Assembly: GCF_001625215.2 (NCBI RefSeq)
Contig: NC_030385.2
Location: 46,153,598-46,217,597, forward strand
Origin: Daucus carota subsp. sativus
Lineage: Eukaryota > Streptophyta > Magnoliopsida > Apiales > Apiaceae
Direction: 5' to 3'
DNA length: 64,000 bases
In this document: positions 15,931-27,921 of the stretch, in pieces
How the letters are laid out: every line of letters starts with the position of its first letter
How positions within the stretch are numbered: the stretch's first letter is position 1
Position numbers and translations under genes: made by a program
Notes under the pieces: generated by a model
What the model was told of the DNA's origin: nothing
The model's input: the letters and a program-made list of their open reading frames with translations, nothing else
Database searches by the model: none

Positions 15931-18176
15931 ATGGCAGACGAAGAGGGTGGTGTAGCAGTTAAGACACCAGAAAACAAAGCGAAACAAATGGTTGCAAAAT
16001 CAACATGGAACGAGTTTGTAGCAGAGGCCAAAAATATCAGTTTAATTTTCTTTCCTATGCTGCTTGTTTCAACCATGCAATATTTGTTAAGATTTCTGTC
16101 CACTTTAATGATTGGCCATGTTGGGAAACTTTCTCTCTCGAGTGCTGTCGTTTCCATGTCTTTTACTAATGTTACAGGCTTCAGTCTTCTGGTAAGTTAG
16201 CTACAAAAAGACCTAAGGGATTTAGCCTAAGTTCTGTTTACAATGACGTGGCATATAAATGGTTGATTTTAATTGGGTGGTTTATGTGCAAACATGGGGT
16301 CTCATTATTATTAATGCGAGTAGAATTAGTCATACATCGCCAACTAGATTTGAGAAGAAAAAATTGGGAACACTTTTTGGAGTACCTAGCATTTTCCATT
16401 TACTTTCGGTTCTTGTTTCTTAAGTTGCATGTCATAACTAATTGGAAATTGATTCTGTTAAAAACAGTATGGAATGTCCGGTGCACTGGAAACATCATGT
16501 GGTCAAGCCTATGGAGCAAAGCAGCACAAAAAGCTTTCCATCTATACTTATGGGGCCATTATATCGCTACTTATACTTTGCATACCAGTAACTATTTTAT
16601 GGATCTTCGTGGAAGAACTTCTGATCATTATCCACCAAGACCCTCAAATTTCACACGAAGCCGGAAGGTTTGCAATCTGCTCAATACCAGCATTGTTCTC
16701 CTATGCTATCCTTCAACCGTTGGTTCGCTACTTGCAGTCTCAGTATTTGCTTCTTCCTTTGCTTGCAAGTTCACTTTCAACTCTGGCTTTTCATGTCCCC
16801 GTTTGTTGGGCATTTGTATTTAAGTTTCGTATGGGAAGTGATGGAGCAGCACTAGCTATTGGTTTATCATATTGCTTCAATGCCATCTTTCTTGGCCTTT
16901 ACGCCATGTTTTCACCAAAATGTGCTGATACTCGTGCTCCATTCTCTATGGAGGTTTTTAGTACAATCAAGGACTTTTTCAAAATTGGTATCCCATCTGC
17001 TCTCATGGTCTGGTAAGTATGATTTTAAGCTACCATTTCTCCTAAAACCGGTTTTAGGAGGCGTTTTTCTTAAAAAAATTATCATTAGCTTCTCACTATT
17101 ACCTCAGAATTATCTGCTCTAATACTTTTCACCGAAATGTTTCCTTGCAGTCTTGAATGGTGGGCATGCGAGATAATCATATTTCTGGCTGGGGTCATGA
17201 AAAATCCCCAAGTGGAGACTTCAGTGCTGTCTATTATGTAATGCTTCTGTGTTTCAAGATATTGTTGAAATGATAGTCTAATTATTTTGATATTAATCGA
17301 GAAGCTCACTTCTGCTATCTGTTATAACAGTATTACAGTCGTGCTCCTGCATAATTTTGCCCCATACTCTCTTTCAGTTGCGGCAAGGTGTGTGAAATTT
17401 TGTTCACAAATTATGCAACCAACTGTATTCAGTTATATTAATTGTACTTAATGTTTCTTCTACGTTTGTAGTGTTCGGGTTTCAAGTGAATTAGGGGCTG
17501 GAAATGCAAAGGCAGTTCGGAGGACTGTCTGGGTAGTTATGGTTCTTGGTGTTACAGAGATGAGCATTTCAGCTTTAGTAGTTTTCAGCCTGCGTAATAT
17601 TTTGGGACGTGCATTTGTGAGCGATAACCAAATAGCGGCCTATGTGAGGAGAATGACTCCATATATATGTCTCACAATGATCTTTGACAGCATTCATCGG
17701 ATACTTTCTGGTAATCAACTTAGTAATATGTTTTTCATTTTTTTCAGAATGTGTAGTCCTCTTCGCTTTTTTAACCATGTTCTATGAATTCGTAGGAGTT
17801 GCCAGAGGAACCGGGTGGCAGGGCCTTGGGGCTTGCGTGACTCTCGGGGCATATTATCTAGTCGGAATTCCAGTGGCTCTACTGTTGGGGTTTCTGGTGC
17901 ATTTGAGGGCCAAGGGTCTTTGGATTGGTTTATTAACAGGAGGTCTGGTGCAGAGTCTTCAGCTTGCTATTATTACAAGTTTATCAGAATGGCAAAAAGA
18001 GGTTCCGTTTTCTAAACTGGCTTCCTCGCGTATTATCTTAACATTTCATTTCAAAAGTATTAGGAAAATTAAGGGTTGAATATAGTTCTGCAAAATGTGA
18101 AACATATACAAATTGAAAATGAGCATTTCTGTTTCAGGTAGAAAACACGAGGGCAAGGGTGCTTGACTCGAAGTGA
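15931..18176 (+). CDS. MATE/DTX efflux transporter, copy B, 7 exons
   Basis: Close tandem paralogue of the MATE gene at 9385-11908. Exons: 15931-16191, 16468-17012, 17151-17237, 17331-17387, 17472-17710, 17796-18001 and 18138-18176. The first six have exactly the same lengths and phases as copy A; only the last is 15 bases shorter. The product is 477 residues. It starts MADEEGGVAVKTPENKAKQ, and the ATG lies in a good context (GAAGCCATGG). It keeps ETSCGQAYGAKQ, CLEWW, RVSSELGAGN and VARGTGWQ, with a 12-helix MATE layout. All introns are GT-AG, including intron 3 (ATTAT|GTAATG) where copy A uses GC. It converges on HIPP copy 2 with about 430 bases between stop codons, as in copy A. A membrane exporter of unknown substrate. 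Confidence 0.93.
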
Positions 18177-18608
18177 GAAAAGGTTTCGCCATTAGGCTCC
18201 CTGCACAACTGCAGCCGGAGGTGAAGACCAGTTACATGAGTACCTCAGGATATGTACCTTGGATTCTCCTGTGTGTTTCGATGTTTCTGTAGTTCAAGCT
18301 TAAAAAGCAACACTGAATAATCTTCAGAAAAGCATTAAACTAAAGAATAGAAATACTTGAATTACTATCGGAAAACTGAGCATCTGGCTACATAAAACTG
18401 GAAAAAATCACAGTAATAGTTTATAATTACAGAAACAGATTTACATATATGTGCAGCTAAGCTAAGCAACCAATAGAAAAATTCACTGCCGTTATTAGTG
18501 TTGTACAGGTATGTAATACTTGGCGTGATACTCAGGTGTCTACTTTTTTTACGTCTTCAAATCCTGAAGATGAGACCGATCATCGATACACTTTCAGCAG
18601 TCAGCTGA
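18177..18608. other. Convergent 3' region of MATE B and HIPP 2
   Basis: Holds the two 3' UTRs and is recognisably related to 11909-12357. No ORF of interest. Confidence 0.6.
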
Positions 18609-19315
18609 TCACATAATCGAGCAACTGGGGTCACTGTAGGAATCTCTGACCTCATAAACAGGTTGATAACTCGGAACCTGTCCAGCATAATAGTAATTAT
18701 AAGGGTAACTATTCTGACCATAAACTTGAAAATAAGGCTTCTTCTCATCTTTCTTTTCATCTTTAGCCGGACCAACACTCACTAAATCTGCACTCCCCAC
18801 ATTCTTTCGCAACAATTTAGCAAGCTGGACCGTATCAATTTCATTTCCGACCACCTCTAGCTTATCCTTGTTATCTCCCTTTATTGCTACTGATTCTACC
18901 CCTGCATACATACATAACATCAATCAATGAATCATGAGAAACATATGCAAACCGAGTCACGGACAGAACCAAGAAAGGCTAACCAAGATTAAAACCCTGA
19001 CTAAGTCTAAAATTTGAGTATAAATTATTTTTTTAATCCCACGTTTAGTTAAAATCTTATTCAGCAACTCGACAAGCAGAGAGACTGTTTTCGTGAAATC
19101 GTGTTGGTTTCGAAAGAAATAGAGTTCTTACCGGGAAAAGTAGCTGCAATCTTCATGGCCTTGGCCTTGGACTTCTTGGGATCAGACATGTCCACTCTGA
19201 TCACCACCTTTTGCTGCAAAAAAATTGTGCAAAAATGAATTTAGCTATGCAAGGTAGTAAATATACAAGGAACTAATAAAAAACATTTTTGCTAGCTGAA
19301 TTGTAGTACCTTCAT
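18609..19315 (-). CDS. Small HMA-domain isoprenylated protein (HIPP-like), copy 2
   Basis: Exons 19315-19310 (Met-Lys), 19213-19132 and 18901-18609 encode 126 residues. Exon 2 is nearly identical to that of copy 1. The HMA first loop is MSDPKKSK instead of MxCxxC. After the HMA domain there is a lysine/acid linker (AKDEKKDEKKP) and a proline/tyrosine-rich tail (YGQNSYPYNYYYAG), ending SDPSCSIM with a CaaX box. It is probably lipid-anchored to membranes. It forms the second half of the duplicated MATE-HIPP module. Copy 1 seems to have lost most of this tail. The first-exon call rests on identity between the two copies (ATGAAG|GTAC). Confidence 0.9.
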
Positions 19316-20059
19316 TTTGTGCCCGGTATCTTTGGAGGAAATTGTAAGAGAAGCAGAGGGTAAGATTGAGTATGAACATGCAACAATTTATATAGGGGAT
19401 CGAGGATATGATTGGAAGCCTTAAAAACATTAGTCGTCATGATATGACGTCAAGAGGACAATTGTATGAGCTAATAATATTTTTATATATTATTTTTCAA
19501 ATTTTATTTTTTGAATAAAAGTTTAAGATCAATATTTTTATTGAGAAATAAAAATTGAAAAACGATATTTAGAATTATGTTTTTCACCTCAAACTATGTG
19601 TAAAATATCAAAATGATTATTATCTTGAAATTGGAGGAGTATTCAAATTACAATATACAAGGTGCCGGACAAGAAAAGTCATCAGGAAATCGATACGATA
19701 AAAAAAATTTCTAAATATAAATTTAATATACGTTTGAATAAAATATATGTAACCAAATTTTAATTTTTAGACAAATTACTTTTATTATTATTTTAATTTA
19801 ATTTTTTTTTTGCCGGATTTAATTTTGGTCTCTATATTGTATAGCTAAATAAAAATCTAGCAGTCTTTGGACAGCAATGTCGGTCCAAAGAAAAGGATTA
19901 GCGCAATCTTGGTAATCAGATCTCATAATATTGTTAGACATACAAACAGAAGAATAACAAAATCATTACGCACAGTGCAGCTGGACAAACATTTGGATCT
20001 CCGACCGAGTATAGTACGGAGTATTCTATTGCAGTGTTTATATATTCAGCAGGCTTATA

Positions 20060-20264
20060 CTCTCTGTCCCGCTCATTTTTTTAAATCAAAATTTTATTTA
20101 GAAAAAGAAAATTCAAAATAATTGATCAAACTACGTTTTATATGTTTTATAAGAGTATTCGAATGCGTGTCGAGTCCCCGTCTCCCAATGTAAACAAATG
20201 AGAGTATTAGATGCGTGTCGAATCCCCGTCTCCCAATGCAAACAAATGAGGGGGATTGAGGGAG
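20060..20264. mobile_element. Stowaway MITE with internal tandem duplication
   Basis: Ends CTCTCTGTCCCGCTC and GAGGGAG with TA on both sides. A block of about 45 bases (TGCGTGTCGA.TCCCCGTCTC to AACAAATGAG) occurs twice near the right end. Confidence 0.75.
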
Positions 20265-21106
20265 TATATTCTTGTATTCATGTATTTTTGAAAGTGTAAA
20301 TTTATTTGATATTTTTATTTTTGAATTACTTATTACAAATTTAAGGAGTCTGTGAACATGTATGAGGACAGATATTTTTTTTCTTATTTTGTTTGGACGG
20401 GAAATCGAAGATGGATCTTTCCTCTCAAATATTGAAATTTAAATGTTCCACAATGATTATATGATAATTTTGTTAAGGAAACTCCTTTTTCCAACTATTC
20501 TAATTCGATATAATTGATTTAAATGTCTCGTATCTTTATAAAAATCTTCAATATGCGGTAATTAAGGCCCCGCGTCGCGTGAATCAATTAAAATAACATG
20601 TTAATTACAATAATGTATTTTAAGCTGCAGGCGGTCATTTTATTTCACATACAAATATACAATTAACATATTTATGTGGAAAAAATGTATCCATACGCAA
20701 CCCATCAATATTTTATGGTATGCAAATCCCTCTGTTCATGTATGGTCAATGCATATCTTCAAAGTCAATGGAGCTAGATGTTGATTTTTACAAAATAAAA
20801 TTATTTATTTTTTAATATAGGATGATTCCCAGTGTTTTACATTTTTTTCATATTAATGTATACTGCTTGTGCATTACAGATCACTAGTAAAGTGACCAGT
20901 TGATTTTAAGAATTAGTAGTTTCGCAACTGGGAAGAGAATAGGTGAGATGAGAGAGTATGAGACTACAGTTTTGCTTGGGCTCGAAGTATTAACTAGAAG
21001 TTTATAATTTAATATAAGTATCGACAGCTATTAAAATATTATTGAAGACTTGACGGAAAAAAATGGAGGGACTGATTCTTGATTTCAAAGGTATGAGTGT
21101 GATATA

Positions 21107-21347
21107 CTCCCTCCGTCCCCTAGTTGGTTTAAATTAGGAGACGGACTCACACACAACATTTTAATGTTTTCATAACATGTAATTTGATAAATTATATTGA
21201 ATTTTTTTTCTAAATAGATTTTTACTATTTAAATTTTTATAAAAAAAAGTTCAAAAGGAATTATAAAAATATGTTTTACATGTGCTTTAAAATACATGTC
21301 GAGCAACGTAAAAGAAATACAAAGAAATGAGGGAGACAGTGGAGGAT
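21107..21347. mobile_element. Stowaway MITE, right end degraded
   Basis: Left end CTCCCTCCGTCCCC after TA. The right end is degenerate (GAGGGAGACAGTGGAGGAT before TA). The AACGTAAAAGAAAT block is present. Confidence 0.65.
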
Positions 21348-22336
21348 TAAACAGGTATACAAAGACGAGCGTGGCAGGTATTTTTTGTTATTGTCGAACA
21401 TCAAAGTTCGACTTTCGCTCGTTCCAGAAAAGTTTTGAAATTATGAAAAAAAAATATTAAAATGATATATGATTACAATAAACAAATGAAAAAGAGAATA
21501 TTCGAAACCAAATCATATAAATAAAAGGTTGAGTAATTAATTTATTTAATGTTTTCTTTTTTTTCATAATCTTATTTAATGTTTTTTTAGTTGCAAATGA
21601 ATATTTAAGTAAGCAACAGAATAATCTACTAGCATTTTTAAATTTGTTGATATAAATAAATTTTATGCAGGAAAATATGGTTTTCAGAAAGAAAATTGAA
21701 GAAGAAAAGAAAAGGGCACGTTTTATTTTGGCGAAAAGGAGAAGCCAACTTTGGCAAGAAAGGTTATAGTTGCTTGATTCCTCGACTTAAAGTCCGGTCC
21801 GTCTACTTCATTGGTAGATATTTCTAGAATCATGTCATAAAGCATGTCTTCTTTACCCGTCACACGAATTGTATAAGTATGTTTTCGAATTTCATTGCTC
21901 TGGACCAAAAGGGAAAAGAATAAGGAGTTTTAATTTATTATTGATTATTGATTTTAAATTAAAATTTATTTATATAATAAATTAGAAGATGGTTTAGATT
22001 ACAAATATAAATCACAATTTTAAATTCAGTAAAACGAATTTGAAACTTCATTTTATATGTGATCATTACTTTTTAAAAAGAAACTTCAAATTTTAATTAG
22101 CCACCTATAAATTATGCAAGAATACTAGGGCCTCCATAAATTTCTACATATCTTATGATTAACAATCTCATATAAATAATGACCTGATCAAATCGATAAT
22201 TAACCGAAGCATCGAGATGATATAACAAAAAAATCACGTCTACGGAATTTTTCTGTCAAAATGTGATAAAACATATTTATCTACTCATACAATAATTCCG
22301 AAAAATGAAAATGAAAGACATTTTGGTCACAGGATC

Positions 22337-22420
22337 GGTTCAGCTAGTTAAAAAAGAGACACAAGTTCTATTCCGGAAAAAGCAGAATTTATGATGCGGC
22401 TTCTATGTTAAAAAAAAAAA
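22337..22420 (+). repeat. Degenerate tRNA-derived SINE
   Basis: GGTTCAGCTAGTTAAAAAAGAG, a weak box B (AGTTCTATTCC), TGATGCGGCTTCTATGTT and an A tract match the better preserved SINE at 60341-60473. Confidence 0.5.
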
Positions 22421-22960
22421 CACCTAAATAATTGAAAAATGGCTTAGCTGGCTTGTTGTAAATGACTTGGATTTAATGTCCACATAATTTGGCAAATATC
22501 ACTTTACATACTGCCGTCCTTTTGAAAATCTGTCATTTGCTCACCAAAACCCACTTAACTTGTGACAACTAGACACTCTTTTATTTTAATTTGCTAGAAC
22601 TCAAAAGTATTTTATTGTTGTACTAGGAGTAATTTAATAATTTATCATTGCTTTGAATTCTTCAACCAAGAAAATTCTACTAGTCTGTTATAATATGTAC
22701 GTATGTATTTATTTATTTATCAGATTTTGATCATGATCTTCTACCTACATAATTATTTATTTGAGGATCACCTACTATAGACAAAGTTGTTTTCGTAAAT
22801 TTTTTGAAGAATAAAGTTAAATTAAATTTGAAATTTTATTTTGAACATGAAAATTAAAAAAATGGACCTTTCCTTTTCATACACTTAGATCAGCTTACAT
22901 CACTAAAATGTACTTAAAATGGGATTGGATACCAGATATATCGAAAAAATTATTATATAG

Positions 22961-23567
22961 CGTGTGTTTGGCAACCCCGACTTATGGCTTATTTATAAAA
23001 AAAGAGAGTTTCAGTTTTTTTCAGAGTATTTGGGTAACTTATAGAAGCATTTAAAATGGTGCTTAGAGCAAGTCCAAGAGATGCCCTATATCATGTCCTA
23101 AGTTATAATTTAGGACAATTGATCAAAAAATTTGATCCAACAATGTCCTAGTGATGCCTTATATCACTAGGACAACCTCTCAAGCCCTATTTTTGGGGCC
23201 CTATTCAATATTTTATTATAAATTCTCATCACACTCTCTTTCTCTCTCTACTTTTATATTATGCTTAAATGATGAAAGAAAGTCTTTAATAATAAAATAT
23301 TAAACATAATGCGAGAATAAGGCACATTGTTGGAGTTCAAGTTAGTAAAGTATGTCCTAAATTACTAGGACATAATATTTTATATTATATTTGAGGCATA
23401 AACTAGGACACTCTTGGACTTGCTCTTAAGAAGCCAAGAAAAAAAACTAGAGATGATTTGGAGCTTCTTTGTGACTTATAAATCATGGGTATCCAAACAC
23501 TTATAAATAATTCACTTCTTTACTTTAAGTAATAAGACATTTCTTTTAAGCGCAGCCAAATGGCCCC
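22961..23567. mobile_element. hAT-like MITE interrupted by a Harbinger MITE
   Basis: The left end (GTGTTTGGCAACCCC, then CTTATGGCTTATTTATAAA) is the reverse complement of the right end of 8368-8664. The right end is AGCCAAATGGCCCC. A second element (23066-23425) is inserted in it. Confidence 0.65.
23066..23425. mobile_element. PIF/Harbinger (Tourist-like) MITE
   Basis: A 360-bp element with perfect 15-bp terminal repeats GAGCAAGTCCAAGAG / CTCTTGGACTTGCTC and the TTA target duplication typical of PIF/Harbinger (23063-23065, 23426-23428). Internal blocks around CTAGGACAT are repeated in both orientations. Confidence 0.88.
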
Positions 23568-24984
23568 ATTATCAAAAGCGATCTGCGTAAAAAATCAAGC
23601 TAATTGAAAGAGCACATGTAGTATTAAACTGAAATTTTGGGCCGACAAAATATAAGATCTTCCAATCCAGTGGATAAAAAAATATCCAGGCCCAAATTCG
23701 TTTGAAAAAATGATGGGCAACTATAGATGGGCCCGACCAACCTTAAAAGGGGGGCTGCGAACAATACATGTCCCATGGGCCATTCTATAAGCTTGTGTAA
23801 ACAGTTTATTGGATTTCAAATACCTCTTGTACTTTAGAATGGATTGATCATCTCTGATTATTCCAAAAAATAACGCATCGAGAATACTAGAGTGAAATTT
23901 TTTAACGAAAGAGATGATATGACATTAATTCGAAAACTCTAGTTATTTTTAGAACATACATTTGAGAATTATCTTTCGGAAAAAATTCACATCTATATAC
24001 AAATTTTTCAAAGAGACCATATTATTATAATATTATTAAAAAAATCGCATGAGCATGAACATTAGAATCACTGATCAGCTGTTTTTCAAGTTAACCACCA
24101 GTACTTGTGAAATTTCATTGATGCTTCTGCCAACTTGTTTAAACCAAGCTCTGTCCCGGGTCCCTTAACTATGACAGTTAGTTGCCTGTCCTAATCTCCC
24201 TCACATATACACATATTATTTTGTTTAATTAATCATTTATTATTAACACTAACCAATTTTTGAATAAAAAATTCGCGTGATGCACACTGTGAGAAATATA
24301 TTTGAAAAAGAATCTATATATATTTTCTGCATGAAACGGTTGACTATATTATCATCACATTTTTTCAATTATGAAAAAATTATATATTATATTACTTGAT
24401 TAATCATATATATACCCCTGATTTCATGCAAAATGAAGTTGACGTAAGTTAAGAGGAAAGATCGGGATTATGACATGTACTTACATCTAATTACTTCTCA
24501 TTATTACAGTTAATACATCAATATCATGTACTCCCTTCAACATAAAATATACACCCAACAAAAATATTTGATGAAAAAATGTGATATTTATAGCACAAGT
24601 GACCGGTTTATTATCATTTCTGACTAAAGTAAATTTGTTACTTTCTTCCCTGTCTTATCTAAAAAATCGGGCGTTTTAGTCAAATTATTAATATTGTATT
24701 TACTTTTTAAAATATTTCAGGAGAAAATTATGCATATTGTAATTCATCATGGAAAATATTAAATCCAGAGCACGTTTTAGTTCCAAAACATATTTAATTC
24801 TCAACCCCTTTATCTACACAAATCACACACTTTCAATATAAATTCTAACAAATTGCTCTGGATATTGAAAGATTGCTCTCGATATAACATTTCCTTTCAT
24901 CATTCATACAATTTATGATACACGATATATAACGGGATTGACCTTCGGTTCGTAGATCTTAAAAGGAAAGATGTATATTAGTTA

Positions 24985-25178
24985 GGGTCTTTCTAATGTG
25001 TGCCCAAGGGCATACAATAAACACTAACTTTGATGAGTTTGGTGGGTTTTTATTGGTGGACTTGGTGCAAATGCAGGGGGGGCCATCCATATTTATAATT
25101 GGAAGACCAATAAAAATGCATCATACTCATAAAAGTTAGCGCTTAGTGTGTGCCAATGGGCACAACACAGAAAAACCG
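24985..25178 (+). mobile_element. Mutator-like MITE, copy 1
   Basis: A 194-bp element flanked by a perfect 9-bp duplication TATTAGTTA (24976-24984, 25179-25187), the size made by Mutator-like transposases. Ends GGGTCTTTCTAATGTGTGCC and, inverted, CGGTTTTTCTGTGTTGTGCC. A second copy in the opposite orientation is at 30680-30877. Confidence 0.85.
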
Positions 25179-25426
25179 TATTAGTTATAAGTTATATCAA
25201 CGAAAACAAGTGGAGATTGCTTAGCGCACGATAATTTGTATGGATGAAGTTGACCTCCATAATATATTTCATATAAATATTAGCCAGAGTCTTACGAGCC
25301 GTTATCACCGTCACTGTATTGATGATAAACAGCTGCGCAGCTCTGTCAAAAAAAACACGCACGAACTCTCGATTTTTTATTAATATTATAGCATATACTA
25401 ATTTGAGCGGAATTATTATTAACAAA

Positions 25427-25778
25427 CAGTGTTCTAAAAATCCCCGATTTAACCGATTAATCCCCTACAAGGTCGGTCATCGATCCGATTAATCCTTATA
25501 TATATATTTATTAATAATTGAAGTATATATGATAAATTATTAGAATTAAAATACTATATTACTTTAAATATGAGTAATTATAAAATTTATGAATATAGTA
25601 AATATATTAGTTACTAAATAGCTAATATAATAATAACTAAATATTAAATAATATTTTAATATTAAAATAAATCCGATTTTCACACCGATTAGTCCTTCCG
25701 ATTAATCCCCGATTTCCGATTAATCCCTGAATCGGTAGCTCAACCGATTAGGTCTGATTCCCGATTTCTGTAACACTG
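25427..25778. mobile_element. hAT-type MITE rich in CCGATTAATCC motifs
   Basis: Ends CAGTGTTCTAAAA and GTAACACTG, flanked by TTAACAAA / TTAATAGA, an imperfect 8-bp duplication. CCGATTAATCCC-like units recur near both ends. Related to 52609-52791. Confidence 0.65.
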
Positions 25779-26059
25779 TTAATAGAACAAAATCCAATAA
25801 TTGGATAATTAGGACTGATCATTAGTGAAAACAATAATCATCCCGAAACAAGAAGAAACATTCCCAGCAGTTTACAGAAAATTGCAAGTATATATCACTG
25901 TCTATGAACAGACCTTCAAGAGTTTGAAGACCTAACAGAATTAATTGCGATTATTTTTTAACTTCTTTTTCGCCATTCTCGCAGAAATTTAATCAAAAAT
26001 CACACCATTATTGACTAAATTATCGATTTTCGGTTTTCAGATCGGGTATCAGACGGGAT

Positions 26060-26889
26060 TCACATGATGGAGCAAGAAGGGTCGCGGCAATACGGCTCGT
26101 AACTATAGCATGGAGCAGGACCGTAATTGTACGGAGGGTAATAGTAATATATGGGCACGAAATCGTTTTTGTCGTCTTTCTTGTCATCCTTCTTCTCGTC
26201 CTTCTTGTCGTCTTTCTTCTCTTCGGGTTTGAATGGACCGACGCTGACTAAATCTGCACGGCCGACGTGTTTTCTCAGACACTTGGCGAGCTCCACCGTG
26301 TCGATTCCTTCTCCGATCAGCTCTATCTGGTCCTTGTCATCACCCTTCAATGCTACTGATTCAACCCCTGTTTAACAAATTTCAAAATATAACTAATAAA
26401 TTACATATGTCCAGCGAGAAGAACAAGAAATTGGTATATGTCTTTGTAAGCGCTTCTCCTAATATTTTGGTATTTTAGGAGAGTTGATCATTTAAAATTT
26501 TGAAAGAATCATTCACTTGACATGATAGAACTCAAATATATTAAAAAATTTCTGAGTTCAATTTCCTGTCATTTTCAATATTCTCATATTTGATTATGAA
26601 GATCGAACAAGAAATTACCATCAGTAGTAGCTGCAATCTTCATGGCCTTGACGCGAGATTTCTGAGGGCAACACATGGTCACTTTGATAACCACCTTTTG
26701 CTGCAACAAAATATCGAAAAAATTATAAGAATCGAAGAATTAACACGCACACATATGCATTAGAGACGGTAATACTGTAGTTACACATGCAGGAGGTCGA
26801 GAATTTGAATCTTGTAAAATACGAAATGCGGATCTGTTTAATTATCGGGAATAATAAACAATAACCGATGATAGACATACCTTAGCCAT
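26060..26889 (-). CDS. Small HMA-domain isoprenylated protein (HIPP-like), copy 3
   Basis: Exons 26889-26881 (Met-Ala-Lys), 26700-26619 and 26367-26060 encode 132 residues. Exon 2 is again 82 bases, and both introns fall at the same points as in the 12.4 and 18.6 kb copies. The HMA loop reads TMCCPQKSR. It has two adjacent cysteines but not the CxxC spacing, so it may be an intermediate between a metal-binding ancestor and the Cys-free copies. A lysine/aspartate-rich linker (KKDDKKDEKKDDKKDDKND) precedes a proline/tyrosine tail (YYYYPPYNYGPAPCYSYEP) and the CaaX box CSIM. No MATE gene sits next to it. The family suggests membrane-anchored signalling or metal-stress roles; the specific role is unknown. 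Confidence 0.9.
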
Positions 26890-27006
26890 GGTGTTAGTGG
26901 GTGGTGAATGGTGAGTAGCGTGTTGCTAAATTTGGAGGGAGAGAGCAGTTTCGTATTGGTTGAAAATGAGACTGGCGATATGCATTTATATATACACGCA
27001 AACACA

Positions 27007-27504
27007 GTGTATTCAATTAGGATTTTAATGATTTGTTTTTAGTCTATGAATTTTAATGGATTGTGTGTTATTTTGATTTTGTGCAGATTCTTGATAAAAT
27101 ATCGCAGAGTTTTTTTGTTTTTGTTTTTTTTGAAAAAAAATGTCGCAGAGTTGATAGGATTTAAGCATAATGATTCAAAATCCCATTGGTTTTGATGGGA
27201 TTTCAAAAAACTTAAAATACACTAAAAAATGCCAAAAAATCCATCATTTTATGAAATCCAAAAAAATCCATTAGCATTTGAATAACTCATGATTTTAATG
27301 GATTTTAAACAATCCCAATTGAATACCATCGGATTTTAAAGTATAATTTAAAATCCCAATTGAATATCACCAGATTTTGTAGCATAATTTAAAATCTCAA
27401 TCGAAAACCTCTAGATTTTAACGGATTTCAAACAATCCCAATCGAATACTTTAGAATTTCATAAATGCCAAAAAAATCTTTAAAATCCCAATTTAATACA
27501 CCCC
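27007..27504. mobile_element. Probable MITE with repeated AATCCCAATTGAATA blocks
   Basis: Ends GTGTATTCAATTAGGATTTT and, inverted, GGGGTGTATTAAATTGGGAT. The interior is built of degenerate units (ATTTTAAA, AATCCCAATTGAATACC) repeated about four times. No target duplication was resolved. A decayed relative may lie at 52930-53110. Confidence 0.5.
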
Positions 27505-27921
27505 TCATAGCAAAATAATACTAGTTGAGTCGTCACAAGTCTACGTCAGGGGTGACTCTTTACTAGTAGCCAGATGCTTAAACTAATAATCACAATCATG
27601 ATTAACATTAGCGACTAACAATGCATTAGCAACGCGTTCGGATTAATAATTAATTTCGACGTGCATGCATAGTCAGTCAGAGACTCAGAGTAAGTCGCGT
27701 CAGTCAGTCGCAATGTGTGGAGGCAATTTTGGATCGATGTACCACCGTGCTCTTAAAAAAAAAGTCCAGTTGTGTACCCATCAGTATAATTCAGCTGCAA
27801 TCGCTGTTTAAAGATATCCGGTTGATCCTTCAAATATATTTTATCAATTCGACTAAATATATTTGATTAATAAAAAAGATAACTTTTTTGAATTAATAGA
27901 TAAATTGATTAGTTAAAATTC

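Larger units (their letters stand above)
19316..26059. other. Gene-poor, MITE-rich interval
   Basis: 6.7 kb of AT-rich DNA with no convincing gene. Identified inserts are listed separately (20060, 21107, 22337, 22961, 23066, 24985, 25427). A minus-strand ORF of 61 codons at 21723-21908 has no recognised domain and no splice-supported extension. The rest (for example 19430-20050, 21350-22330, 23570-24980) shows nothing beyond low-complexity AT-rich sequence. Confidence 0.55.

Noticed and set aside
21723-21908. 61-codon minus-strand ORF next to HIPP genes
   Set aside because: No HMA motif, no splice-supported extension and no family recognised; likely chance.
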